A DNA stretch of 64,000 nucleotides, from positions 3,500,001 through 3,564,000 of the forward strand of contig NC_060961.1 in assembly GCF_910589235.1 (NCBI RefSeq). Reading direction: 5' to 3'. Source of the DNA: Vespa crabro (lineage: Eukaryota > Arthropoda > Insecta > Hymenoptera > Vespidae). Below are positions 1 to 12,900 of the stretch, in pieces; positions within the stretch are counted from its first letter, which is position 1, and each line of letters starts with the position of its first letter. The translations under genes were made by a program, and so were the position numbers. The notes below the pieces were generated by a model that did no database searches, was not told the origin of the DNA, and saw only the letters and a list, made by a program, of their open reading frames with translations.

Positions 1-1141
1 TTACTAATGTACCGAATGTACAATTTCTTCGACAAATTAACATTTAATCTTTACCTTTATGATTTCTATCAAGTAACAAAAAGATGATTATAATAATATA
101 AAATCACAATGATATCAGCGATTAAGGGGGAAAAAAAAGTATATACATGTAATAAAAGAAATTAAAGTTTTGTTGAAGTTTTAGAAATGGCTATAGGAAC
201 GAAATGCGACGTGGACTCGTCGTCAAGCGTAGAAGGGGTTAGTTTTATGGTCCAACAAAGATAAAGCTCTAACTATTACTATCCTGGCATATTATCTCTC
301 AGTGCAAGGTGGAAACACACCATACTATAGTATCTCACCGGACTAGACCGCCATTTCATAAGCTTTCACATCATTTTCTCCGGCTAGTAACCCTGCCAAC
401 GAATATTTCGTACTCACCCTTGAATCTCTTTCGATGGTCTGCAAAGTGTCAGGTCAGTCGAATAGAATGAGTTTGAACGAGGCATTTTGCATTGCATGAA
501 TAATATATCTTTATTAAGTTATAGTGGATAGGGAACTTAACGGATATGAGGAAATAAATATGACATTGACATTTTAAACGAATGATACTGAAAATGTTTT
601 ATCTTTACAATAAGATGTTACTTCGATAAATCTTCGTTTATTGAACTTTCTCTTTAGCGCTCCTTATTTCCTGTAACACATTGAAAACAATTATATAAAT
701 AATTATTTTACGCATAAAACAAATTGCAATTCTAGAACCTGTGTCTTTTAAAAAATTTCTTCATTTGCAAATTGATTTCCATTCCCTGTCATAATATAAA
801 ATCGAACGATATCGCTGACACTAGCTCAATCGAAAAGTCTCTCGACAGCTAGTCTCGCAATGAAATACTAATGCAATTAAACGCCGCCGACAAGGCCGCT
901 CCGGATATTGGTACTCCTCGGGTATGCAATTCTATTACCCTTCCGCCTGAACGCTGCCAGTCCTATCACCACTCCCATTCACCCCCAAACGATCGTCGGT
1001 ACAGAGCTTTTCTCTTCCTCCTTCGTCCATCCTTCCACCGATTTCCTTCCCTTCTTTGACTCGAAATAAAGCAAGTATTATCGAAATCGTTTGACATCGC
1101 ACGAACTCCTTCAAACCCTCAATATCACTTTCTGATGTTCC

Positions 1142-1173
<32 letters not shown>

Positions 1174-2417
1174 TCTTCCTTCCTATCACTTCTATCTCTT
1201 TTTTTTCATTAAGAATGAGAAGTAAAAAAAATTAAAAAAAAAGAAATTACTACCTTTAATTAATTATAATTAAATTAACAGATTAAAAAAGAAAAGAGAA
1301 GAGGTGAAAAATAGAACGTCGATAAATGGGATGAGCAAATAGGAAAGCAGTGAAATGGATAGGTGAAGAGGTTGGGAAGAGAAAGAGAGAAAATTCAAGG
1401 GTGAAGTCGTGCAAGGCCGAAAGGGTATGGCGGATTAGAATGCGACACGATTAAGCGAGCAAGAGCCGTCATCCTTCGACAACCGACACCCTTCACCAAT
1501 TCGCCGATTCGAAACTGCTTGAGATTCCATTCGCGCCAATTTCGAACTATCGTTCGAGGCGAAGAGCAGCCATGGAATTCGCGCAAGAAGTTGCCAATAT
1601 TTGTCAGCGACGGAAACTTTGGAATTTCATAACGTTTCTTAACTATTTAACATGGAGAAAAAAAAAAAAGAAAGAGTGAAAATTTTCAATATATCCCTGC
1701 ATATTTCGGAAATATCACGTAATAATTAGAAAGTTCTAAAAATTCTATGGAAACGTAATTACACAAAAACTATGAATACAAAGAATCATCTAAATCTAAC
1801 TGGAATTTATTCGAGGAGTGACGATTCAAAGATCAAGATAGATAGTATTTGGAGTGAGAGTAGAGATGGACCGAATTTGTCAGGCTAACAAGGTGTTAGC
1901 TTCTCACCGCGGTACGCCTCAACATTTGTAATGCTCAAAGTTAATTCTCAGTTGTTTCGAGAAACCAGACGAAAACGGAACAGTGATAAACGTATTCGAT
2001 GATACAAAAATTCATTAGAACTTCGAATATTTGATTCAAAGAGCTACAAGGTAGACTTATCGTTAAAAAAAAAAAAAAAAAAAAAAAATAAATAAATAAA
2101 AAAGAAAGAAAGAAGAAAAAAAAACGCTAGCAATAAAAACATGATTAATTTGATCTATTTGAAAAAGAAACAATAAAAGATACATATCTGCTGGATGGGA
2201 AATCTATATTCTGGCAAAATCTCGATACATCCTCTACCTTGAGAAATGATAGGTGTTCGAGGTTGACAAAGTCGATGGAAGCGTCAGCTATCTCGCCGTC
2301 AATCTGACCAAGAGCCAGCGTAAACGTACACGTACATAGATTCAAGTACATAGTAAAGTACCATAGTGTGAGAAAGAGATAGATATAGAGTATGGGTGAA
2401 GGGATTGGGGAACAGAC

Positions 2418-2421
<4 letters not shown>

Positions 2422-2458
<37 letters not shown>
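2422..2458. repeat. (GA)n microsatellite
   Basis: Uninterrupted GA dinucleotides, preceded by a short ACAG repeat. Such tracts are potential binding sites for GAGA-factor-like proteins. Confidence 0.95.
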
Positions 2459-2459
<1 letters not shown>

Positions 2460-3449
2460 GATGAGTATAGTAAAGGAAGTCGGGACTTGTAGAGATTCGA
2501 GATGGAAGAGGGTGAGCGGTTTGGCGAGGACACCGGGTGGAGTCGACGGAGCTGCCCAGCATCGACCAGAATATTATGGACTTATCAAGCCATCCTAATA
2601 GTCTCATCAGGATGCAAGCCTGCAGATCTCATCATCCTCGGCTTCCCTGAACCACGTACCTACGTAGGAACGACCGAGCAATGGCGTTTCCTGGCGTAGA
2701 TAGCGTTATAGGAAGTAATAGCGGACTGGTGTGATTACGTGCTGTCCTAAGGCACGGTCAGCTCTCAAGGACATTGCCATGGGACTTGAGTCTGGAGACC
2801 ACTTCCATGTCCTGCTTCGAGATCGTCGAGTCTGTACCTTTTTCTCGATTCCACTTTCCTCTGGACACTTGCTCGATGATTATTACATTTTTTGTCGAAA
2901 ATATATTCAAATATTTATCTTTATTATTAATTATTAATATCATTCGATATTAAGTAAACAGTTCATTTGAATATATTTCCAATCCTATGTATATGTTTTA
3001 ATCATTCAATGATAAAAATACATATATTTGATAATACGAGAAATATTCGGGAAATATTTTCTTTTTAATTTTTAATTGCAAGTTAAAATGTTAAAAATAA
3101 ATGTAAAAAAGAAATAGATTAAACAAAATTTATTGAGGATAGGATAAAGTAGCGTAAAACAAAGATAGACCCACCATCGGTCAGAATCCTTCACCAAGGG
3201 AAGGCATATTGCATACCATGCAATCGTAGTACAGAGAATTACATAGTTTTGGGATATATATTGTTGTTTAGTACGGTTTAGAATTTCCATAGATAACGGA
3301 GAATTATAACGGAGACCACTGTCACAGGACCGAGAAACCGTGAAGCATGCTCGTAGGTGTGCACGTACGCACGTAGACATATAAATCGCTCCTTTCTTCG
3401 AATTTGATTCGGAAACATAGAGACCAATTTCGATAGTACCGAGTGACTC

Positions 3450-3509
3450 TGTGTGCATGCGCACGTATATGCACATGTGTGTGTGTGCGTGTGCGTGTGT
3501 GTGTATGCA
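3450..3509. repeat. alternating pyrimidine-purine run, Z-DNA prone
   Basis: Sixty consecutive bases alternate pyrimidine then purine, made of TG, CA, CG and TA steps, including a (TG)n section after 3475. Alternation breaks at both ends. Confidence 0.9.
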
Positions 3510-4254
3510 GTTTAACCGTTACACATTGGCATTACGCGTACGTATTAAATTCCAAGTAACCATTGCACCTCTAACATGGTCTATTTAGTATTAAAATTTT
3601 ATTGTTATTGAAATTTAATTAACAATGGTATCGATGATCAGATGCGAAAAATCTTATACGATTAAGTATAATGTATTAGAAAAAGAAAGAATGGTGATCA
3701 TTTTTGTATGAAATAATCTTTGGATAAGAAAAAGGAAAAAAAAAATTAGGATAGAGCCGAAGGTCGGAAAGGAAGTAATCACCAAACGCAAACTCAATTA
3801 TCAAGTTCGTTTTCCTTGATCAAAGTAGAAGCGGAAGTTGTCGGAACGTTGGAGATAAGCGGGCTAAATCGTCGACATGGTTACGGTACACCTGACCTCG
3901 TCATCTTTCCTTCTCAGTTCCTCTGACCCTTAGCCGCAACTAATAACTCGCCCTTTTTCTTTTCCCGAGGAACTACAAACTAATCTACGACACAGGCGTG
4001 CGCGCTCGTGCTCGCACACACACTTGTGACCGCGGATATGCTATTGCCTCGAGGGAAATATTCCGCTTGCCTGATTTTCTCAGTCGGTCGATCGTTCGAC
4101 CTGAAAAGATCAGTAAAGTTGTAGATCTCGAGATGGTTGCTCGATCGGTAAAGAAGAAATCGCGATCTGTAGGAAAGTGAAGATATAAAGACGGAATTCT
4201 TTTGGATCGCATTAGGACGAGACTTGATCATCCCGGTTGGAAGAGGAGGCTAGG

Positions 4255-4700
4255 TTTAAGCAACTCTGTGGAAGTTGCGGGCAGGGTCGGTTGGCCCGAG
4301 GGCGGCGGCAACTATTATAAACTGTAGCACCTCGAACTACCGCCTCCGGTCCTCCTTCTCCTTCTCATCTCCTCCTCCTCTCTTCTTCCTCATCCTTCCA
4401 CTCTTCCTTCCCCCGGTTAGTCTCCAGCTCGCCACCTCCTCTTCCTTCCTGGACAACCCCACTATAGCATCGTTCACCGTCTACGTTCGCCTCGAACGCC
4501 CGACTCTCCGTCTCCACACCGCCCCCAAATAACCCAAGGGCCCTGCCGAACTAAACCCACACCCTGCAACTCTGGCCAGTCTCTCTACGAGTAGTCTCTC
4601 TCTCCTACGTCGTACCCTCTAATCAATCAACCCCCAGGCATTTCGGCCGGTCCGCGCCAGGGATCGCGGCTTTGCCAGTCTTTAGAGAGACGTCTCTCTA
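4255..4700 (+). promoter_or_regulatory. GC-rich block with TATA-like box; possible promoter
   Basis: This block is strikingly GC/CpG-rich compared with its surroundings, with a TTATAAA-type box at about 4314-4320 followed by pyrimidine-rich sequence. It ends in an 18-bp perfect palindrome (4683-4700) and a (GA)n tract. No open frame of recognisable family starts downstream. It is a weak promoter candidate or a regulatory island. Confidence 0.2.
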
Positions 4701-4711
4701 TCTCCAAGAAT

Positions 4712-4750
<39 letters not shown>

Positions 4751-7700
4751 AGAGAGAGTACAGCCAGTACCGAAGCGTTAACCTTACTACGTTACTATTT
4801 CCGTTGCCAGTCGAGAGTTCTCTCGAAGCTTTGCTCAGCAACATTGCTGTTGCGGAATCTCTTTGAGGCAGTCCACGTTCAAGATTAAAAGCTCCAGAGT
4901 ACACGGCGACCCAGTTACGGCGATATCGATACTCAAGGCCTTTGACCGAGCTTTCGTACTGAATCCTTGCCCTTAAGACAAGAATTGTACGTTATCTCTC
5001 TGAATTCGACTTAAAGAATTGATCTAACGATCTCAAAGATACGCTTTGTTAAGATACAAAATGAGATTAAAAATACTTCATAGTTTTAATCTGTATCTAT
5101 GTTTTCCATTCAAGAATTTTGGCTGGTTATCAGAAAATGATGCGCTTAGAATGAGATTCTTTGTGGTAGCAGTCGATGGCAGGCACAATGCAGTTAATAG
5201 GTAATTATCACAGTGCGATTTTGCTCGGCAGCCAATTCCATTCATTTCCTCGATATCTTGGGAGCAGCGACCGCGTGTCATCCATTGGCTTCAACGATCG
5301 TGTGTGCGTATCTACGTAACGTTCGAATATCTGCCCTTTTCTCGTTCCTACTCTCCACTGTTAGCAGCCCATTGACGCGAACCATAGTTGCAAGAGGAAA
5401 TGGAGTAATTATAAGGAAATGACGGGCGTCGCCTGTGTGGTGGATTAGCATTGAAACCTTTGACGGAACTCGTATCTATCGGACGTATTGACCCATACAC
5501 TTTATCTTCAAACTATTAGAATCTTCTTACGCTACTCAAATTATATTGCAATTCCGGCAAACGTATGTAAAGTTAAAGAAAGAGGGAGAGAGAGAGAGAG
5601 AGAGAGATAACTAACTTTGATCCTTTACCATATCCCGAACGCATATAACAAAGTTCTTTGACTATTCATCGAATTTTTAAATTAATCTTATATCTGTTTA
5701 TTGATTTCTTCTACATTTACTATCACAACAAACTGTATCAATATTGTAATCATTATTTTAAGAATGTTATTTCGATCTGATGATCTAATGATGATAGAAA
5801 TCAAATATTATTCTTAAATGAATTCAAGAAAAATTAAGAAAAATAAATGAAAGCAAATAAAAGATTTCACAATAAGATATCACACGATAAGAGAGAATTC
5901 ATCGCGAGATAGCGATTAAACTCAGGCGAAGCGCGAATCGCCTTGTTGAAGACCGCAGATGTCTCTAGCAGACGCGAAATCGTTAACGTTTAATTGCGCA
6001 CTTAGGTCCCTCTGACACTTAGGTTCTAAGCCGCGGTAACGCGAATCTACACGCATAGACCCAGACACACAAATACACAAAAGCATTCTAAACGTGTATA
6101 TGTGTATGAATTAACCGACGAGGCGACGAGCCAATACTCCGCGTAACAGCTCTAGGGATGTGCAATGCAATTAATATAATTACTTTCGATTACATGGAGG
6201 CACAGAGAGCGAGAGACTGCTTCTGTCGTGAATTTGCGGACTGGTAGAGGAAAAGAGCTGTATGGTGGATGGGGAAGGTTAACAGCGAAGGAAATTGTGT
6301 GTCCCAACATACCAATACACGTATGAAGGAAACTAAAGATTTCAATCTTTCTTATCTCATACGAATAAATAAAAATATAAATATTTAAGTTAAAAATTAT
6401 AAAGTACATACATATAGTTTTATCCGCTAAGATAACAATCTACCACTGTACCAACAATACTCATCTACTTATATACGCTAAATTAGAAATGAATAACTTT
6501 GGTTAAACGTAAATATCCCGTAAACAATCGCGAACTGTAGAGACTTACCAAGGATTTTCATGCAATATTCAACAAAACGAAGGAACTCGCTGGTGAGCCG
6601 GCCGAAGTAAATCTAACAATTTTGTGTATCTCCGTTCAGCGTGTAATCGTATTGCTACCTGTATACATATTCTGATGTATATCTGTATGTGAGCTCGCGC
6701 AAACGAACAAGCGCGTATACTTTGGCGTGCGAACGTCCGAGCTCGTGAGTTTCCCAGAACGAAACTACGTGCGTGGTCCAAATGCATGCAATTTTGACTA
6801 GATTAACGCTGCATTATTCAGCTAATTAACTGCTAGGAACGCTTCTGTCGGTGTTTTCGCTATCTCTCTAGGAACGACGTCGTTTGTCTTACGGCCGTAC
6901 CCGAAGACACCTACATCGAGACCGCTATTATCCGCATTCTGCCGTACTATTATTATTTTAATACTTGAAATCCTACTTCTGTGTTTCTCGCGAAGTGGAT
7001 AAGTCGAAGGAAATTATTTTAAATGAAACGAAAGTTGAAACTATTTATTTTCTCCATCCCTTTCAAATTCCTTTTCTCGATATTGATAACTTTGAAATAT
7101 CTAACGTTAAAGATTTTAACATCTTTTCAAAGTACTCAGAATATGATGAGGATAAGGATACGTAGCATTCAGTTTTGAAATAGCAATATAGAAAGCAGAA
7201 ACACGTATACAGTATCAAGATGGCAGAATATTAGCGATATGCCTTGGTCTCTAGACTGGGCTTTCGAGAAACGACTGTCGCTACTTCCGCAGCTCGTCCT
7301 CGAGGAATATTCAGCCATTGCCTCTTCTCTTCCTCCTCCTCCTCCTCCTCTCTTTAGGTAACCGCTGTTCTGCTTTCTCAATTACGCTCTCTTTCTCTCC
7401 CTTACCGCTGCTTCCTTCTCTACCTCATCCTAACCAACCTTCTGGTCACCCTCCTCTCACTTCCTCTTCTACTATCCGACCCACCTTCTCTCGATTCGGT
7501 CAAAGTTTGGAGAGCTCGCGCTTGAGAGGAAACGCCGAACGTCACTGCAATATCGTATAGTATTCTCGAAGAACATGACGAGGAAAACGTTGGACTCGAT
7601 CCCGTCCACCGAAAATTATTTGATGCATTCACTTTGAGTCAATACTCTGATTGAGATGCAATAAATTTGACGGTGATAATTCATTCATCAAAAAAACGAA

Positions 7701-8511
7701 ATAAATATTTCTAATAACATTTAAAACGCTCTTCTTTGTTTTTTGATTTGATTTGATTAATCGTTAAAGATCGCCGATGAAAAAAGTATTGTAAAAAATT
7801 ATAATTCAATTTAAAATCAATTTCGCAAATTAGGTTTCTAATTAATATTTGGTCTGACAATTAAGCCAGAACTTTGTTGCACCGACGAATTTCAAAACTG
7901 ATTTCTAAATGATAAAATATTAATTAATTACAATTAACTATATTTGATAATAATGAGTCTCTACAAAGTGTAATAAACTTAGAAGAAAATAATATCCATT
8001 TGAACCTTTCTGCTATTGGAAGATCCATTAATGTAAGATATACTATGTCGTAAAGAAAATCTTATGTATCCCATTACCCTTATTCGATTTCATTGATCGT
8101 TCATTGTCTTCTACGCCATTATTTATAATACTACGAATAGCGTGATCTTTTCGCCATAGGAGATAAGACTATCCTAATATTATTAGAAAACAAAGATATA
8201 GATAAATCGAAGACGAGGAAGAACGATATCACTAAGCTATTAAAGGAAACAAAAGTAAAAGAGAAAGAGAGAAAGAGAAAAAGGGCTAGTAGAGGACATG
8301 AGGAGACACTGCATTCTCTCCGGAGAAGCAACAAACGAGAAAGCTGATGCAAGTAGTGCGATCGCGTTATGACGCAGAGCTGGTCGCGAGTTTGTTGCAA
8401 GCGTATGTGTCGATACGTACGGACACCTACACAAAACCCCTAGCGTCACTTCGACCCCGGTAACCTTCCGTTCCCTACACCCTCTCTCTCTCTCTCGCCT
8501 CTCTCTCTCTC

Positions 8512-8577
<66 letters not shown>

Positions 8578-9960
8578 TCACCCTTCCTTATTGCAAGTTC
8601 CACGGTCCGTGCATTAAACTATGGAGTTGCCCAGGCATCGACCCAACCCAACCACCCACCATCTGGATATGCGGCCTGCGCGCATATACGCTATGTACAT
8701 TTCTAATCAAGCGATATTGTAACTGCGGTCTAACCTCCAAACACTACGGCCTCCACCCAACCATCCCCATCAGCTCCCGAAGCACCTCTCTCTTTCCTTC
8801 CACCCACCTCAACACTGCCACCTCTCGCTACGACCAACTGCCACCAACAACGCCGTGCTCCTCCTTCGTGTATTCTCGCACCGGTATTAAATTGTAAACT
8901 TGTGCCAGGCATCGCTCCTACCTCTCCTACTACTACCACCATCACAACGTAATACTCTGTCTCTGTTTCTCTCTTTACCTCTATCTCTCCATAGAGTCGA
9001 ACACCAACTGCACCCTCGGAGACGTTTTGTGTATCTTCGCTGGGATGCTACTGCACCGAGTTTGTCCGTCCCTTCCAAAAGTTTATATTGTTTTTGTTCT
9101 CCTCGGAAATGTATGAACCAGCTGTGTTTATGCACCTTCGAAACTCCAATCTCATCATCGTTTTTCATTCTCCAATCAAACGATCGTTAACTACCAGATT
9201 CGATCTATATGTACGATTGACATTCCGATTTAGTTTCCGTTTTCGATTACGATCCTCAAGTTCGACGAGTTAGAACCGTTGGGTTAGTCCGTTAATCGAT
9301 GTGCGGACTGGACCAACGAAGTGGTATAGAATGATTTTAACTCGTAACAAATAGTGCGAAGTTCTGTCAATGCGGCTTGATAATTGCACGAGTTTCTGTG
9401 TATTTTTATTTTTTTTATTATATTTATTCCTATAAACAAGCCAAACATATTATAAATACTTAAGGAAATAATAGTTACAATGCCAGGAAGATATTGTATG
9501 TTGTATCAAATATCTTTGTCAATATTATCCAGTTTTCGTTTCTTTGCAATTTCCTCTCTCGGAAACTATACATAGACACCTACATAGAACGAAATAGAAG
9601 ACAAAAGCGAGAGAACGTCGAACAAGAGACGAGACTTCGGCGTCGGCGTCGGCGTCGTGAATATCGACGTCTTCAAGTCAGCTTCCACCCCAACCTATCT
9701 AGCTTTCTACCTCCCTCAACCCACCCTGTACGAACAGAAATGTGGTACTTCTCTTCGACCGAGCCCACACCCCCTTCCTCCTCGCGCGAAGCCCACGGAA
9801 AATTAATGGACTCGATTCCCGTCGTCCAACCCACACGAATATGGCTCCTACCGTGCTCACCACTACAATTCAGAATCAAAATTCACGTAGAATACTAGCT
9901 GAAATTGCGGAGCCGCGGATGTCGCGGCTAAGCTTCTCTTACCGACCATGAATCGAAACG
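4701..9960. other. non-coding region with GA/CT tracts
   Basis: No gene supported. It holds (GA)n tracts at 4715-4747 and 5581-5607, a long (CT)n tract at 8481-8574, ACC-rich sequence around 8650-8850 and 8920-8950, and a CGGCGT repeat at 9638-9656. Open frames of up to 134 codons here are driven by these repeats or by low stop density in CpG-rich sequence. Confidence 0.7.
8481..8574. repeat. (CT)n microsatellite, about 94 bp
   Basis: Near-perfect CT repeat, broken only twice by CGC near its left end. It is the longest dinucleotide tract of this type in the window and produces a spurious Arg/Glu-repeat frame on the minus strand. Confidence 0.97.
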
Positions 9961-12900
9961 TTTAACGCGAAACTTGTGGATAAGCGAATGGGAAATATCG
10001 AAGTTCCAATATTCTAAAGATTGTACAAAAATGATACAATAACTTCATTATGAATCTTCTGATATATAGATTCAACATAGGAAAAGAACTTTCGAGATAT
10101 AAAAAATCTTTCTAATCCTTTTTTACTCATTATTATTTTTCAGAAAGAAATAATTTGATTGAAAGTTCTATACATATTTTGAACGAAGGAAATAGCATGA
10201 TCTGATTTTTATTTTATTCTGAATCGCACCGTGATCCATCATTCCACGAACATATTGCAAAGGATCGTTTATTGAATGAATATGTCAAAAGTAAATATCA
10301 ACGTTGAACGAGTTTCTAAGCAGAGGCAACGAAAGCGAAGTGATTACATAAATTCATTCAAAGAAGCGAAACGTTCAACGGCAACGCGTTGAATGTCTTT
10401 ATAGGATCGCTCGGCTTACGTAAAATTCCATTGAGGGCAAAGTACATTTTGTGCCAAGTTATTCGAAGCTCGATTAATGATACGGACATTGCCGCTCTGG
10501 CATCTACCCTAAATCCACGTTTCAACCCTTACACGTTTAAGCACCATCACGGTATTATGTGATTTTATGAACGATACATTCACGTAATCCGACAAGGATT
10601 ATGACACGCACAAAGAAGGAGGTGATAACTTTATATTTATAGATATTATGACGAACCTTCTTTTTTTTTTTTTTTTTTTAATAATGAAACAATAATTAAT
10701 GTTTTTATTATATCGCGTAAATATGGTTTGATTTATAATAAAATATCTTAATATTTGATATTGTGTGCGTGTGTGTCTACATATATCATATATGGTTTAA
10801 TATGTATATATATAAATGTATTTTGAATAAAAATTTAGTATGGTATGAAAATGCTTTCTCACACTATTTTATGCACCCTTAATCTTTGATTTAAATAGCT
10901 CGTATAGCTCGCATTATAATTTTTGTAGATAGAGTGAATTTCTTGAAAAACCTGTTCGATCGGGAGCAACCTTGGTCCAGAGTTTTCTCACGCTACTGAC
11001 CATTGGTCATCTCACGAGATGCGAATGAATGACGCGCATTCGATGAGAAGTAGGAGCAAGGGGATGAAACTGGTCATGCAGGATCACCGATACAGCTACG
11101 ACGCGAATCCATGAATGACATTTACATAATTCGGTATTTTCTACATCAGAAAACATAACGAATATATATAACTCTTATCTCATTATTACATCTTCAAGAT
11201 TTAAGTTAATAATTAAATATAAACATTTCTTGTGTTTCTGGAAATTTTTCAAATGTCCATTCAAATTATTTGACAATAAGCTCTCTATTTACAATAATAA
11301 AATTTTATATTTAAAAAAAATGTTTTAAATAAATAAAATTTTATATTTTTAATAAAATTACTCAAATAACATTAAATTATCTGTTATAAACTTACAATAG
11401 ATCATTCGTCACTACTCGCATGCAAATTTAAACGAGTTCTTAGTTGTTCTTTTTTTCGATATAGATATCAGCACAGAAACGATCCCAACATCCTTCAATA
11501 AAAAAGCTTCTCAGATGAGCACTTGAGAATAATTGCTTTTTAAATATTTATGTGAAAAATGACGCAATTGAAAAGATTCCAAAGGGTTACTCTTTTCTAC
11601 GTTCTCAATTTCCAATTGAAGAAACCTGTCTTACTGGACCTAAGGATGAAGTTCTTTTACCAGTCGAGTTCTCACGATCCCTGGACCAATTCGTGGACCA
11701 ATAGACAAGCGGCATTCTTCGGAAAAGAAAGAAACGGCTAAGTAGTGGGGATCATTTCGAAGTCTAAAACGAAAAATCCATTTTAATGGCGAGGGAAACT
11801 ATCGGAACCGGAAACTGGTTCAGCGTATTTCAAGAGACGGAAATCTCGGTTTGTTGGTCAGTTTGAGGGATGCTGCAGTCGACGCAGCATCCCTTCTGCT
11901 CGTAAAGACATTTTTCACGCATCGACAAATTTTTTAATTTTTGTTTAACGTCAAACGTACCTTCGTTGGACGACCAAGTCGGAGAAGTTGATGTCCTGCA
12001 CGAAACTACAGTGAGTAATCTCTTATTTCATCTAAAACGCGAGTGATAAATGTTCACCCATTTGATTCAACATTCTCCTTTGATTAATTTATTAATTACA
12101 TATATATATTACAATTCTGTCGATGGACATTTTACTTGAATTTCGATAAAATTAATTTTCATTTTACGCTTCTATATGAAAACAAATCATTCGATCTTAC
12201 TTCGAAATACAAAACTTTTGTGATAAACCGATCTTATCTCGTACGAATATCGTTGGATGAGAACTAATATCGCGTTACATCGAGGATCCCTTTCGACATT
12301 CGTGTCTGAGCAATCCGAGGTTAGAATTATTGATCTAATACTCGAGGAAGCTAAGCCGGGTGTCTACGTTGGCCGTGAACGTATCTTATACTTCCCACCC
12401 TACGTGCCACCCCCGACTGGGCTCAAAGCCTTGAGCTCGGCAGCCCTAAAAGGAACCCCATAATTAATCGCGTCCCAACTGAAACACCCCCGAATAGAGG
12501 TAGATTCTCACTATACCTAAATGAATTCCCTGCGGACGCGCGCACACAAAAGGGAGAAACTGAGATAGACAATACTTCTTCCAAGAAGTTGTTTCCACTA
12601 ACTCGTGTGTATTCTTTCTCAAAGAAAAAAAAAAAAGAAGAAGAAGAAAAAGTTTCATTAGCCATAATCGTTTTTTATAGCTTTCAGGATTAACCGATCA
12701 ACACACTAATTAATAGTATATAACCTGTTGAATTCAGACTTTTTAATTATACTCCGATAATCTGCTTAAATTGAATCGAGATAATCAGATTGTTTCTTTG
12801 CTTTCTCGTTAATTTCATCGAAACGATAGGTAATTGAATATTTAGAAAGGTTTGCAATACGAGCGTTTATAAATGTTGCTGTGGTATATTATTGATCGAA

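Larger units (their letters stand above)
1..4254. other. non-coding region with simple repeats
   Basis: No gene supported. It contains a (CT)n tract (1141-1172), a run of about 23 A (about 2066-2088), a (GA)n tract (2422-2458), a small perfect inverted repeat (1884-1900, arms GCTAACA/TGTTAGC) and a 60-bp alternating pyrimidine-purine run (3450-3509). Short open frames here have biased or low-complexity composition and match no family I recognise. Confidence 0.7.

Noticed and set aside
8240..8581. 113-codon minus-strand frame beginning with an Arg-Glu repeat
   Set aside because: It is translated from the (CT)n tract; no conserved continuation.
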